A stretch of 64,000 nt of DNA from Oxynema aestuarii AP17 (GCF_012295525.1 NZ_CP051167.1:3207501-3271500); one strand, 5' to 3'; counted from the first letter of the stretch, positions 11,382 to 22,500 are shown. The notes: generated from the sequence alone by a model not told the origin. Numbers and translations are program-made.

Positions 11382-11741
11382 TTAACTCAGCCGCTCGACA
11401 ATATGCAACAGTTGTTGCGGCTCGAAGGGTTTGGTCAGGTACGCATCTGCACCTAACTCCATTCCCCATACTTTATCGATTTCCGTGTTTTTTTGCGAGC
11501 AGAAGACCACCGGGAGATTTTTCGTTTTCGGATCGTCGCGCAGCTCCCGGATCACTTCAAAGCCGTTCATTCCGGGCATGATCACGTCTAAAATCACTAC
11601 GTCGGGCAAATTTTCTCGAATTCGCGCGATCGCTTCTTCTCCGTTTCTGGCTTCGGCGACGTCCATTCCCGCTTCCCGGAGAATGCGACAAATTAATTCT
11701 AATTCGCTGTAAACATCATCGACGACTAATACTTTTGACAT
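11382..11741 (-). CDS. CheY-like single-domain response regulator (PilH/PixH type)
   Basis: A free receiver of 119 residues. The ATG at 11741 is chosen over an in-frame upstream start because TAGGGAG sits just before it and translation then opens directly with MSKVLVVDDVYSE. Key residues: acidic pair DD, acceptor Asp in VVILDVIMPGMNG, conserved Thr/Ser position in VVFCSQKN, and Lys in YLTKPFEPQ. The TKPFEP ending is typical of PilH/PixH regulators. It is the first gene of the tight run regulator-cheW-MCP-MCP-cheA and follows a transcription terminator at 12.05 kb, so this operon probably has its own promoter in 11742-12050. It may act as output to the pilus machinery or as a phosphate sink; the sequence does not decide. 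Confidence 0.9.
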   Translation of the reverse strand: MSKVLVVDDVYSELELICRILREAGMDVAEARNGEEAIARIRENLPDVVILDVIMPGMNGFEVIRELRDDPKTKNLPVVFCSQKNTEIDKVWGMELGADAYLTKPFEPQQLLHIVERLS

Positions 11742-12051
11742 CTTTGACTCCCTACCCGCTTTATGGCTGTGACCTTCTTTTTTCTCCCGGGGGCGAACAA
11801 TAAATTTGCTGCGATCCCTAGCTTTTATCATAGGGGACTTTCCGGGGGGTGACGACGCGGCTTTAAGTTGTGTGAAGAAGGACGCAGCCGTGGCGAAGCC
11901 TCGTTTATTCGCTGCCGAGGGGAATCATTCCGATCGGCAGTTCGGTCGATTTTCGCTCGTCAAGTTGGCGAACGTAGCACTCATTTTCACACGGATTCTA
12001 CGCGATCGCCCGTCGAATTTCCGAGGGCACGAAGGCGGCGCAAAACAGGCA

Positions 12052-12088
12052 CAAAAAAAGGCCGGACGCTTTCAAAAAAAAGCGCCCG
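12052..12088 (-). terminator. Rho-independent terminator behind the 12.2 kb response regulator
   Basis: Read on the minus strand: arm CGGGCGCTTT, a 6-base loop, arm AAAGCGTCCG (ten pairs with one G-T wobble), then GCC and a run of seven T. It lies 126 bp after the stop of the regulator at 12214-12654. It should end or attenuate that transcript before the che operon, leaving 11742-12050 as the likely promoter region of the operon. Confidence 0.75.
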
Positions 12089-12213
12089 AACTCCTCCAAT
12101 TTGCCCTTCGGAAGTCCCTCGAAAGACCCGCCGTGCTAGATCGATCGCCACGAGGGTTTACGAGGGCGTCCTGGCCGAAACTCATGAAGAACGCCGTCGG
12201 CGGGGGGCGGCAC

Positions 12214-12654
12214 TCATCGGTTGGCGATCGAGGTGCGATCGTCTAAGACGCAAGTGGAATGGCACGCGGAAGTGCCGAGATAGCGATCGACGATCTGACA
12301 TAACTTGTTGGGCTGAAAAGGTTTTGTTAAATATTCTGTAGCTCCCGCCAAACAGCCTTGAACGCGATCGAACGGACTATTTCTGCCAGTGAGCATAATA
12401 ATGGGAATTTTTTCGCAGTGGGGCAGTTGTCTGACAATGCGGCACAGTTCTAAACCGCTAATTCCCGGCATGGAAACATCGAGTAGTAACAAATCGATTT
12501 TTTGATGCAGAAGTTGGGATAATGCCTCTTCGGCATTGAGTGCAATGAAGAGGCGACAGCGATCGCTTAACATTCTTTCAATTAATAAATGGATCAAGCG
12601 ATCGTCATCTACAGATAAAATACTTGGCAACGAACTAAGAGAATGAGTCATCAT
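12214..12654 (-). CDS. Single-domain response regulator (CheY-like)
   Basis: Receiver protein of 146 residues opening MMTHSLSSLPSILSVDDDR. The acidic cluster is DDD, the acceptor Asp is in LLLLDVSMPGISG, the Thr switch is in IIMLTGRN and the Lys in YLTKPFQPN. A short tail of about 20 residues (CHSTCVLDDRTS) follows and matches no output domain. It sits where pil/pix operons carry a PilG/PixG regulator, but the PATAN domain of PixG is absent. It is separated from the rest of the chemosensory operon by a terminator and is preceded by a long structured leader. No kinase lies directly next to it; the hybrid CheA is the natural partner by location. Confidence 0.88.
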   Translation of the reverse strand: MMTHSLSSLPSILSVDDDRLIHLLIERMLSDRCRLFIALNAEEALSQLLHQKIDLLLLDVSMPGISGLELCRIVRQLPHCEKIPIIMLTGRNSPFDRVQGCLAGATEYLTKPFQPNKLCQIVDRYLGTSACHSTCVLDDRTSIANR

Positions 12655-12779
12655 GACTTTAGCAGTAAAACAACGGCGGTCATCTCAAGCACGTCCATAA
12701 ATAGAGGAACCGGAAAACCTCGATGACTCCTAGAAGTACGCCCCTGGGATAAACTTTTAAAGGGATCGTCGCGACGGAT

Positions 12780-12888
12780 TGCAGATGCCCATGCTTGCGA
12801 TCGCCTCGATGAGTTGCATCTGCACTCTTTTGTTCGTGCCGGGCTGACCGGATTCCCGGCAGGTGGTTCGATCCCGTGAGAGCCACCT
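12780..12888 (-). promoter_or_regulatory. Three consecutive stem-loops in the leader of the 12.2 kb regulator
   Basis: The gap 12655-13180 has no gene. Within it are three perfect inverted repeats in a row: TGCAGATGC/GCATCTGCA (12780-12788 and 12816-12824), TGCCGGG/CCCGGCA (12837-12843 and 12855-12861), AGGTGG/CCACCT (12861-12866 and 12883-12888). On the minus strand they would form a folded 5' leader 126-234 nt ahead of the regulator start. I could not match it to a known riboswitch, including c-di-GMP-I. A cis-regulatory RNA or a small RNA is possible; function unknown. Confidence 0.45.
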
Positions 12889-13180
12889 CATACATGGCTT
12901 AACTTTACCGTTACACGGGGGTAGCCTGTTGGAGACGATCGCATTTCTAAACAATTCTTTCGTCCTTCACAGGCGATTTTATACTGATTGCCCGTTATAT
13001 TCGTTCAAGGTCTATTGTAGAAACAAATCCTCCGAAGTTCCCACAGTAAATTCCCGGAAAACGAGGGGCAATTCGGGGGCGATCGCGGTCCGATCGTTCA
13101 ACATTTTGTAAAGTTGGGACGCAAGTGCGAAGGAGGGGGAACCTGGGGGAGAGACCTCCTGTTGCCAGCAGTCGAACCCC

Positions 13181-16100
13181 TCACCATTGAGGACGAGACC
13201 CGATTAACTCCGTCGCGCGATCGGCGTCGAGGGGTTTGGAGAAAAAATACCCCTGAGCGTATTCGCACTGCACGGCCCACAACTGCACGAGCTGTTCCTC
13301 GCTTTCCACTCCTTCTGCGGTGACATCGATCTTGAGGTTGTGTGCGAGCATGACGATCGCGCGAACGATTTCGCTATTTTCGCGGTCGATTCCCATGCTG
13401 GCGACAAACGAGCGGTCGATTTTGAGGGTATCGATGGGAAAGCGGCGCAAATAACTTAACGAGGAATATCCCGTACCGAAATCGTCGATGCACACTTGAA
13501 TCTGACGCGCTCGAAACTGTTCGAGTAAAGTCTCTACCGAGGTGGCATTTTCCATCAACACCGTTTCGGTAATTTCGAGTTTCAAGGTTCCCGGGGCGAT
13601 CGGATATCGGGCTAAAATCCGGTCGAGTTCGAGGATTAAATCGGCTTCAAATAATTGTTTTCCCGAGAGATTGACATTCAACGTCAAGGGCGCATCTTGG
13701 CTAAATTGCTGCTGCCAAGCGTGCAACTGGGCGATCGAGGTGTCGAGAATCCAACGCCCGAGGGGCAAGATCGCCCCCGTTTCTTCGGCAATCGGGATGA
13801 AGCGATCGGGCGAGACCAAACCGCGCCGGGGGTGCTGCCAGCGCACGAGGGATTCAAAGCCGCAAATGCGACCGCTTTCGAGGGCGACAATCGGCTGGTA
13901 CTGCATGAAAAATTCCTGGCGGACGATCGCCCAGCGCAAGTCCGTTTCGAGCTGCAATCGGGTCGTGACGCGATCGCGCATGGCCGGATCGAACACTTGG
14001 TGTCTCGCTCCCCCCAAGCCTTTCGCTCGATACATCGCCGTATCGGCATCGCGCAATAAGTCCTCGACGCGATCGCATTCGTTAGAGGAGGTGGCGATGC
14101 CGATGCTAGTAGTACTGAAAACTTCGTGTCCTTCGATCTGACAGGGAACCGCGATCGCCTCTTGCAGACATTCGGCGAGACCGAGGGCTTCTTCCATCCC
14201 CTCGATCGGATCGAGGAGAATGGCGAACTCGTCCCCGCCGAGTCTGGCGACGACGTGGGTCGAGTGGGGCTTGCATAACTTGCAACTGCTCAAGGTGCGA
14301 CAGAGGCGGTCGGCGACTTCAATCAAGAGGCGATCGCCGATCGCGTGACCCAAACTTTCATTAATTAACTTAAACCGATCCAAATCTAAAAACAGAACCG
14401 CCAAACGCCTAGAATGACTCCCGTAGCAGTCGGCGACCCTTCTCAAGGTGTTGAGGAAAAAGCTGCGATTGGGCAATCCGGTGAGGGGATCGCGATCGCC
14501 GGGATCCGGGGGGTTCGCTTCTGTCAGCTCCTCCCCGGTGCGGGTGGCGAACGCGGGAGCGTCGGTAATGTCGTGACAACTGTACAGCAAGCGCCCCCGT
14601 TCGATCGCCACCCGCTTGACCGTTATCAGCAACCGATGGCACTGTCCGGCTTTGTCGTACACTTGCCGTTCGATGTTATAAATTTCCCCCCGCAGATCGA
14701 GTTCGGCGCGATCGAATAAGTTCTCTCCCAAAAGCTGCTCGACATTACCCAAGGCTTGCAGTTCCGCGATCGAATAGCCGAAAATTCCTTCGATATTCGG
14801 ACAGAGAAAGGTAAACTCGCCGCGATCGTCGGTCATAAACACCGGATCCCTCATATTTGCCAGGGTTTCTCGGTGTAATGTTTCCGACCCATCGAGTCGG
14901 TAGTTCATGGGAGTATCTTCTCTCGACCCCTCTTTCATCGCAACCTCGACGCCCCTCTCGGATCTCCTGTCTGGCTTGCGGGTTGCACTCGGGTAAAACT
15001 CGCCCGGCGATTGCCGTTTCCATGCCGACTCGAATCTCGCTGTTGCGTAGCTTTTCCCTCGCGCGGACAACAAAGGGATGTTCCAAATCCCCATAATATC
15101 TTGGAGGTTTTTGACTTCAGGGCACACTAGGCAGGAAGTCGGGTTCATTTCTAATCGCGTCCGATCGGTTGCCTCCCTATGGCGATCGCCTAACCACTGC
15201 CAAAAGAACGGCCATCTCGGGTCACTTTGCAAGTATCGAGGGATCTGACCCCAGTTGTACTCTCCAATACGAGCGGCTTCGAGTTTCAGTAGGTCGAGGC
15301 CAATCGCTCTGTTCGTGCGCCCGACATCTTCTTTTTCCTTCTTACAGCATACTGCGTTTGAAATCGTTTCGAGGAGGTTTCGCAATCGATCTTGACTTTC
15401 TTCGAGATCTCGTTCGGCTTGCTGACGGCGCTCGATTTGCTCCCGTAACTGGGTTTGCAATGCCCGATCTCGTGCAGGTTCCCTTCCCGGTTCTGGCGAC
15501 GAGGTAGCGTCGGCTGGGTTCTCGAACGGCGTGGAAAAACGGGCGATCGCAGTGGGTAGACTCTGGGGACGATATGCCTTCGGCATCCCTGGGCGAACGC
15601 CGCTCAAGGGTCGGGTGGCATTCCGGGGCATTCCGGCAGTCTCCCGCCGCGCGATCTCCCGATACGCCTGCGGCGTCGCCGCGCGATTCTCCTCACTCTT
15701 TTGGAGTTGCTGAGCGAAGATCGACCCTAGGCAAACGTCGGCTTCGCGCTGCCACGATTGCAGCCATTGGCTTTCGATGCCGATTTGACGGGCGATCCCT
15801 TGGAGAATGGCGGTCTCGGTGGGGTCGGGATCGCGGGGGATCGGGTCGAACAGCCAGATATTGCCGACCCATCGACCGTCCGGGGCGATCGCCGGGATCG
15901 CGATCGTGGCTAGTTCGCCGAGGGTGGGGGTGCGCTTGATTCCGCCTTCAGGTAAGGAGCGCGTGTAAAACGAGGGATTCAAGGGTAGGGCGATCGCGCG
16001 ATCGCCAACCCGACAGTCCCAGCCCCGAGGGGGACTCCCATAAAACTGAGCGACGGACATCTGGGTCAGATCGAGAGCCATTTGTAATAAATTCCCGACG

Positions 16101-16225
16101 GCCCGCTCGAAATACCCCCGATGGCTCTCGGGTTCGGACTCGCTCGCTCGAACGGCGAGTGACTGACGATGGCGTTCGAGATCGTCTGCGCTATGCGGTG
16201 ATTGCTTCGGCTGTTGAATCGTCAT
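13181..16225 (-). CDS. GAF-like/PAS-GGDEF-EAL cyclic di-GMP turnover protein
   Basis: Predicted to make and/or break cyclic di-GMP. It has 1014 residues and no membrane segment. The N-terminal 140 residues look like a weak GAF domain (LLQMALDLTQMSVAQFYG; AIAPDGRWVGNIWLFDP), followed by an Arg/Pro-rich linker and a coiled coil (LREQIERRQQAERDLEES). A poorly conserved stretch with CC and CLVC motifs (about 290-390) precedes a PAS domain (PVFMTDDRGEFTFLCPN). The GGDEF domain has an intact active site RLGGDEFAIL near residue 663. The EAL domain has ESL instead of EAL (GFESLVRWQHP, about 791) but keeps NVNLSGKQL, EITETVLM and DDFGTGYSSL, so phosphodiesterase activity is plausible. The start has AGGAAGG right before it. 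It follows the histidine kinase gene by 51 bp, so probably one operon. Confidence 0.9.
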   Translation of the reverse strand: MTIQQPKQSPHSADDLERHRQSLAVRASESEPESHRGYFERAVGNLLQMALDLTQMSVAQFYGSPPRGWDCRVGDRAIALPLNPSFYTRSLPEGGIKRTPTLGELATIAIPAIAPDGRWVGNIWLFDPIPRDPDPTETAILQGIARQIGIESQWLQSWQREADVCLGSIFAQQLQKSEENRAATPQAYREIARRETAGMPRNATRPLSGVRPGMPKAYRPQSLPTAIARFSTPFENPADATSSPEPGREPARDRALQTQLREQIERRQQAERDLEESQDRLRNLLETISNAVCCKKEKEDVGRTNRAIGLDLLKLEAARIGEYNWGQIPRYLQSDPRWPFFWQWLGDRHREATDRTRLEMNPTSCLVCPEVKNLQDIMGIWNIPLLSARGKSYATARFESAWKRQSPGEFYPSATRKPDRRSERGVEVAMKEGSREDTPMNYRLDGSETLHRETLANMRDPVFMTDDRGEFTFLCPNIEGIFGYSIAELQALGNVEQLLGENLFDRAELDLRGEIYNIERQVYDKAGQCHRLLITVKRVAIERGRLLYSCHDITDAPAFATRTGEELTEANPPDPGDRDPLTGLPNRSFFLNTLRRVADCYGSHSRRLAVLFLDLDRFKLINESLGHAIGDRLLIEVADRLCRTLSSCKLCKPHSTHVVARLGGDEFAILLDPIEGMEEALGLAECLQEAIAVPCQIEGHEVFSTTSIGIATSSNECDRVEDLLRDADTAMYRAKGLGGARHQVFDPAMRDRVTTRLQLETDLRWAIVRQEFFMQYQPIVALESGRICGFESLVRWQHPRRGLVSPDRFIPIAEETGAILPLGRWILDTSIAQLHAWQQQFSQDAPLTLNVNLSGKQLFEADLILELDRILARYPIAPGTLKLEITETVLMENATSVETLLEQFRARQIQVCIDDFGTGYSSLSYLRRFPIDTLKIDRSFVASMGIDRENSEIVRAIVMLAHNLKIDVTAEGVESEEQLVQLWAVQCEYAQGYFFSKPLDADRATELIGSRPQW

Positions 16226-16276
16226 CCTTCCTGCACCCAGTTACGTCGTTCCCCTATTCCGTCTCGTCGTACCCGT

Positions 16277-17746
16277 TTAACTCGCCTTAAGGTCGTAGGG
16301 ATAACACTGCGAATCCCTACCGGGCGCGTCATTCTTGGGCGATCGGGTAGGGTCTGAGGAGGAGACTCGCCCGCAACGCTCGCTTTTGAGGGATACGGGA
16401 ATGGTAATGATAAATTCCGTGCCTTCTCCCCGACGGGAAACGCATTCGAGTTGACCCCCATGTTTTTCGACGATAATTTGATAGGTAATCGACAGACCCA
16501 ACCCGGTTCCTTTACCGACGGGTTTGGTGGTAAAAAACGGATCGAATAACTTTTGTCTCGTCGCTTCGTCCATCCCCGGCCCGTTATCGCGAATGCGAAT
16601 CGAGATCCACGATCGCTCGTCGCCGTCGGGACTTTGGGAGCGATCGAGCAGGTCGGTGCGAATCGAAATCGTCGGTTGCGCGATCTGCTCGTGTTCTTCC
16701 AAAGCATCGATCGCATTGCTGATGATATTCATAAAGGCTTGATTGAGCTGTCCGGCATAACATTCTACCGAGGGTAAGTGACCGTACTCTTCGATCGCTT
16801 CGATCGCCCGCCCTCCCGATTTCGGCTTGAGGCGATTTTGCAAAATCAATAAGGTTCCTTGCAGTCCCTCGTGGATGTTAACGCTCTTGCGTTGTGCTTC
16901 GTCGGTTCGCGAAAAGTTCTTTAACGATCGCACGATTTCACAAATGCGATCGGTGCCAATCTTCATCGAGGATACCAATCGGGGCAAGTCCTCACTCACA
17001 AAGTCCAATTCAATTTCTTCTGTATAGGCTTGAATTTCGGCAACGGGTTCCGGGTAGTGGGTTTGATAAAGTCCGACCAAGCGCACCAATTGTTGCACGT
17101 ACTCGTTGGCGTAATTTAAGTTACCGGAAATAAAGTTAACCGGATTGTTGATTTCGTGGGCGATCCCGGCGACGAGTTGACCGAGACTGGACATTTTTTC
17201 GGTTTGGATCAGTTGCGCTTGGGTTTGTTTGAGTTGATGTAACGTTTGTTCGAGTTGGCGGGTTTGTTCTCTCAATTGGGCTTCGCTGCGTCGCAGGGCT
17301 TCTTCGGCTTTGACCCGCGAGGTAATATCTCGTAAGGAAGCAATAATGGCAAATTCTCCTTCCCATTCCGTTTCTGAAACCCGCATTTCGGCGATCGCAT
17401 CTTCGACCCCCCGCCGTAAAATTTCAACTTGGGTTTGAACCACCCGCGTTCCTTGCAAGGCGTGTTCCCCCATGCGATAAATCGTTTCCGTACCAATTTG
17501 ACCTTGTTCGATCTCGAACACCCGCGTTCCAAAAATTTCTTTGCCCAATAGTTCTCGCGACGGACACATAAATAAACTTTCGGCGGCAGGATTGAGATAT
17601 TTGACCAAACCCCGTGCGTCTAGAATGACAACGGCATCGCCCAACTTGGAAATAACATGGCGAAAGCCTTGTTGTTCGTTGGGTTGTGGTTGTTCGAGTC
17701 GCATGACTTTGGTTGAGGATTTCATGAGTCGGGCAGGTGCGAACAT
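16277..17746 (-). CDS. PAS-containing sensor histidine kinase
   Basis: Soluble two-component sensor kinase, 489 residues from the ATG at 17746. That start is preferred over one 65 codons upstream because TAGGAG precedes it and the upstream part looks non-coding. Residues 25-150 hold a PAS domain ([23 protein letters not shown]). A Gln/Glu coiled coil ([19 protein letters not shown]) leads to the phospho-acceptor in [13 protein letters not shown] (His about 197). The ATPase domain has the N-box [19 protein letters not shown], the F-box [14 protein letters not shown] and GLGLSI. The C-terminal tail of about 40 residues is Ser/Arg-rich. Its kinase half is closely related to that of the 19.6 kb kinase (same [10 protein letters not shown] and KHGG motifs), so the two are paralogues. 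The nearby GGDEF-EAL protein is a likely functional partner; there is no response-regulator gene alongside. Confidence 0.9.
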   Translation of the reverse strand: MFAPARLMKSSTKVMRLEQPQPNEQQGFRHVISKLGDAVVILDARGLVKYLNPAAESLFMCPSRELLGKEIFGTRVFEIEQGQIGTETIYRMGEHALQGTRVVQTQVEILRRGVEDAIAEMRVSETEWEGEFAIIASLRDITSRVKAEEALRRSEAQLREQTRQLEQTLHQLKQTQAQLIQTEKMSSLGQLVAGIAHEINNPVNFISGNLNYANEYVQQLVRLVGLYQTHYPEPVAEIQAYTEEIELDFVSEDLPRLVSSMKIGTDRICEIVRSLKNFSRTDEAQRKSVNIHEGLQGTLLILQNRLKPKSGGRAIEAIEEYGHLPSVECYAGQLNQAFMNIISNAIDALEEHEQIAQPTISIRTDLLDRSQSPDGDERSWISIRIRDNGPGMDEATRQKLFDPFFTTKPVGKGTGLGLSITYQIIVEKHGGQLECVSRRGEGTEFIITIPVSLKSERCGRVSSSDPTRSPKNDAPGRDSQCYPYDLKAS

Positions 17747-19566
17747 GATGGAATCTCCTATATTTGAGCTGGCAATCCGAAGATTGCGATGGCTGTTGCA
17801 CCCCTGAGCTGTCCCCTCATAGATTGGTTGTAGATCGGTATCGATGGCTGGCTTGGCTTCTCGCCCAAAATGGCTCAAATGGCGCGAACGCTTTTCAATA
17901 GCGTTTTTGGGGTCGAGGCTGTTACATCGAGGGCCGTGCAAACCGAAGTCGATCGCTTGTCTTGAAGGCTTGACATTGAAGCTTCCCTAACAGGCTGAAC
18001 TCGGTGCTTATTATCAATTGTTGTCGAACAAAATCGTCGAATTCAGTTGTCTAGATCACCTTTATCTATTCTTTTAGTATTTCTTTAGACAACGGCCTGC
18101 CGAACTTAGGGAAAACTTAATTTTCTTGTCCAATTGGCGGTCATTTTGTTTACAAAATGTAATCTTTTTAGAGGTCGGCTTCGGGGAATGAGTATTCTTT
18201 CTTAAGAAACTTCGGGCAAGGGGACGATCCCCTTGCTTTCAGTTACAAAAGTTTTCAAAAATTCTCAAACTTGTTTGAAAATGTAGCAATTGCTAATCGA
18301 GTTTCAGGTTTCGTGCTGGCTGTTGCAAAGTGTCTCCCGAGGAGCATCGCGACGCTGCCACTCTCGATCGGATTGCCGGGAAAATTAGGGGTATGGAGGG
18401 GATTGCTGTTAGGGCAAGGAAGATTGACTTGTTGTTCTCAGACTCGCGATCGTGAGGATTGTTCCAGTCAGTTTTTTTATCATAAAATCTTGATATTTTC
18501 TGAAAAGTTTGAGCGTTTGCGCCCTCAAATAAATGCAAAAATTTCGTTAATAACATGAGTCGGAGCGTTGAATAAAGGGTGGATGAAATTGGGGAAATTG
18601 GCGAGGGGATGGAGGATCGAAGATTAAAACGGTAGATTGAAAATTAGAGAGCTTGGCTAGTGAAAGAGATTCGGAGGTTAAAACAGAGGGGATTGCCGGG
18701 GAGTTGTCGCATCATTCAGCTCGGGTGAGCAACGATCCTAAAATTAAGTTTCGTTCGCTTCGATCTTGTCATCCGTTGAGGGAAAATTAGCTCCGCTATT
18801 ATGCGTATTTTTTAACCGTTCGAGAGATGTATAAATACTTACGCAATTTTCCCGAAAGCAATCGCGTGAATTACGGAAGCGATCGCCGCGAACGGAAGTT
18901 GGAAACTTTGCAATTTGTTACAAATTCAAATCGATGGGTGAAATGGGGAGATCGGGGGTCAGTTCGGAGTAGGGTGGGGGCGAACGAAACGGGTCGAGCG
19001 AGTCTCCGGCGCAGACGCTTCGCGAAGGTGCGAACGTAACGATCGCGGTACCCAAATGGATCCCAACTGGGGGCGAACGCCGGATAAGAGGAGGGAGAAA
19101 AGGGAGGGGGAACGAGAGTGCTTTACCGAAAAAATATTTTCTTTTCAAGAAATTGAAAAATAACTTTAAAAATTAAGAGTTCTCCACCGGAATCGACGGG
19201 AACTCTAATCAATAAAGGGAGTCAACGGCATCGCCGTCGCGATCGCGCGATCGCCCTCGGGAATAGCGGTTACTGCGATCGATTTCGGGAGAGTTTGCTC
19301 GGGGGAGAAGCATTAAAATTGAGCCCGGGGGGGAACGCCGCGATCGCGATCGGATCCCTCAAATAATAAAAATATTAAGGTTGTTGATGGCTGCGAAAAG
19401 AAAATTCTCAAAAAATCGATCGAAAAATCCGCAATTTTACACTGTCAGATCGGCAATTTCAAAACGTACTATTGAAACAAGAGCCGATCGATCCCGGATG
19501 AGAACTTCCCAGGCGAACGCCATTGGCCAGCGAGGAGCAGCTTCAAGAGGGGAAAAGAAAACAACG
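17747..19566. other. 1.8 kb gene-free gap between two divergent kinases
   Basis: No convincing coding region: the short open frames here lack start signals and protein-like composition. The stretch 17980-18560 is AT-rich and probably holds the promoter of the minus-strand kinase. A perfect inverted repeat GCAAGGGGA/TCCCCTTGC lies at 18216-18236. The plus-strand kinase could instead start at 19387, which would shorten the gap by 180 bp, but AGAGGGGAAA before 19567 favours the later start. Confidence 0.6.
18216..18236. repeat. Perfect 9-bp inverted repeat in the inter-kinase gap
   Basis: Arms GCAAGGGGA and TCCCCTTGC are separated by CGA. Only TTTC follows, so it is a weak terminator candidate; it could also be a protein binding site or transcript hairpin. 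Confidence 0.6.
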
Positions 19567-22500
19567 ATGAATAGACCTTTAGTGAGAACGGCCCATGCGA
19601 CTCCACAAGCGCGCTATGGTGGAGAAAGACCCCCGGAGTCCGGTGGATCGGCGTTGCAGGATCTAACCCGCTTGACGGCGCAAATTTGCCAAACCCCGAT
19701 CGCGGCAGTCGTCCTGACGCGGGAGCAACCCGTGCAGGTGGCGGCGTCGGTGGGGGTGTCGGGAGAGCGGTTGGCGCAAGTGGGGCAGTTGTACGAGCAA
19801 ATTGCGGCGATCGCCCGAGAGGAAGGAACCCGGGGAGAGGGTTGGGCGATCGCCGACGTCGAAGCAGACCGTCGGTTGGCGGGAAAATTGAAATCGGGAT
19901 TCCGACGTTACCTCCAAGAAGACCTGTACGACCGCAACGGTTTGTGGGTGGGCAGTTTGTGCGCGATCGCCCCCGACCCGGCGCCGATTAGCGACGAGCA
20001 ACTAGAGAGCTTGCGATCGCTGGCGCGCTTGTGCGAAGCGGATTTAGAGCAATCGGGCGGGCGGGTTAGCGGGCCGTGGAGCTGGACGAAAGCCGAAGTT
20101 GCTCGGGAGAAGCGGCGAGGGGCAGCGCAAGCGGAAGGCGATGTCAACCCGGAGGGAGCTACGATCGGCATCGACATGAAAGGGCGAGTGATTGCCTGGA
20201 ATCAAGGGGCCGAAAAACTATACGGGTGGAGAGAATCCGAAGCCCTCGGGCGCCAAATCGATCGCTTCGTCGGTCGAGACTGGAATCCGAGTTGGGAGAC
20301 CATTCGCGAGCGAGTTTGGGAGCATGGCGACTGGCAAGGGGATATCATATATTGGAAACGCGATCTAGACCATCAGGGAGGATATCGTCGTTCGCCACGA
20401 GCGATCGCGCTGACGAGTCAATGGCGGGCGCAGAGAAATCGCAACGGCCTTCCCTTAGCGATTTGGACGACACAAATCGAAACAACAACGTCAGAGGGGG
20501 TGACGGGGGAAAGCGCCGTCATAGAGATTGCCTGTCTTCGAGGGCGAAGTGATTGGGGATCGGACACCATGAGGGCATCGAATAGTTTGCGAGAGAGTAA
20601 AAATTCAGTCAACATGATGCCAGAGGGAAATTTAGCCACACCAATACCCATCGAAACTGTGGTGGATAACCTACCCGTGGCGGTTTATCGCAGTAGCGGT
20701 TTCGAGGATGACGACTGGCGCCGTTTTCTGGGAGGGGGCTTAGTCGAGAGTTTTGGACAACCCGAGGTCGAGTCGAGAGGGCCGGGAGGGAGGACGAGCT
20801 ACACTTGGGCCGAATATAAACAGATGCTGCACCCGGAAGATCGCGAACGGGTCGAAGAGGAAATGCAATCTTGCATCGCGCGATCGCAACCCTTCGACCT
20901 AGAATATCGGCTCGTCGATCGCGATGGAACCTACAAACGGCTGCGCGATCGCGGTCGGGGGACTTTTGACCCCCGAGGTCGTCTCCTGTCGATCGACGGG
21001 ATCGTGTGTAACCAAGATCTAGAAGGGGGTTCGGGTCGCGAAGAGGCGAACGCCACCGTCGCCGACCAGCGCGATCGCATCGCCGATCTCAGTCAAGATA
21101 TGGGGCGGTTGCTCTCCGACGGGGGGAGTCTGACCGAAATTTTGCAACGGGGGGTCGAAATCTGTCTCGACCATCTCGACGCCACCTCCACCGGGATTTG
21201 GATTATTAACAGTACGGCAAACTTCCTCGAACGGCAAGTGGTGGCGGGGGAACCGTTTGACGAGGATCGCTTTCCGACGCGGGTAGCTATTGCCTGCGAG
21301 AGTGGGGCCAATTCGCAGATGTCCCCTCTCGGTCGAGTCGTGTGCAACCGCCAACGACTGTACGGAGAGAGTTCGATCGCCACGGAAAAGCTCGATCTGT
21401 TAGAAGAAACCGAAGCGGATCGGGCTAACTGGTTGGTTTATCCGTTGATGGTTGAGGATCGCCTCGTCGGGGCGATCGCCGTGATTTCCCGTCATTGCGC
21501 GATCGCCGCCATCCGCAGCGCCCTCGAATGGGTCACCAGTGGTCTCGCCGTCGCCGTCGATCGCGCCTGGGCGAAAGAAGCCCTACTCTCGCGCCGGGAA
21601 GGATTGCTGTTCCGCCTCGCCAGCCAAATCCGCAACTCCCTCGATTTAGATACGATTTTAGAAACTGCCGTTCACGAAATCCGCAGCGTCTTGCAAATCG
21701 ATCGCTGTCATTTCTTGTGGTACCTACCCATTGCCAAACAGCCGACCCTGACGGTCACCCACGAAGCCCGCGCCCCGGAATTACCGAGCTTGCTGTGCGA
21801 ATATCCTCCGCAACAAAGCGCCGAACTTGCCGTTAAAATCCGCAATTTACAAGCCTTACGCATCGACGACATCACCAGCGCCACCGATGTCGAAGAGACG
21901 ACGCGATCGCTGATTGCCGAAATGGGCATTACCTCCGAACTGATGCTACCGTTGGAAACTCGTTCCGGTCAACTCGGGGCGGTGGTGTGCAGCCACTGTA
22001 GCGGCCCGCGTCCGTGGAGTCAAAGCGAGGTCGAACTCCTACAAGCCGTCGTCGATCAGCTTTCCCTGGCGATCGACCAAGCCGAACTCTACGCCCAAAC
22101 TCACGCCGCCGCCCTCGCCGCCCAAACCCAAGCCCAACAACTCAGCGAAGCTCTGCAAAATCTCAAACAAACCCAAGCGCAATTAATTCAAACCGAGAAA
22201 ATGTCGAGCTTGGGTCAAATGGTCGCCGGAATTGCCCACGAAATCAATAACCCGGTCAACTTTATTACGGGGAACCTCGTTCACGCCAACAACTATACCC
22301 AAGACTTACTCGAACTGCTCGAAGCTTACCAGCTTTACTATCCCGATCCGGTGGAGGAACTCAAAGAAAAAGCCGAAGAAATCGATCTCGATTTCCTGGT
22401 GGAGGATTTGCCCAAAATTCTCTCGTCGATGCACATGGGCGCCGATCGCATCCGCCAGATCGTCGTCTCCCTGCGCAATTTCTCCCGCTTGGACGAAGCG

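Noticed and set aside
12655-13180. Possible cyclic-di-GMP riboswitch upstream of the response regulator
   Set aside because: The conserved GEMM-I core and tetraloop motifs are not present; only the stem-loops can be supported.
13181-16225. Frameshift in the middle of the GGDEF-EAL gene because residues 290-430 look poorly conserved
   Set aside because: The reading frame is continuous, and the alternative frames do not give a better domain match.
16222-16716. A 164-codon frame overlapping the 3' part of the PAS histidine kinase
   Set aside because: It is a shifted frame of the kinase ATPase domain.
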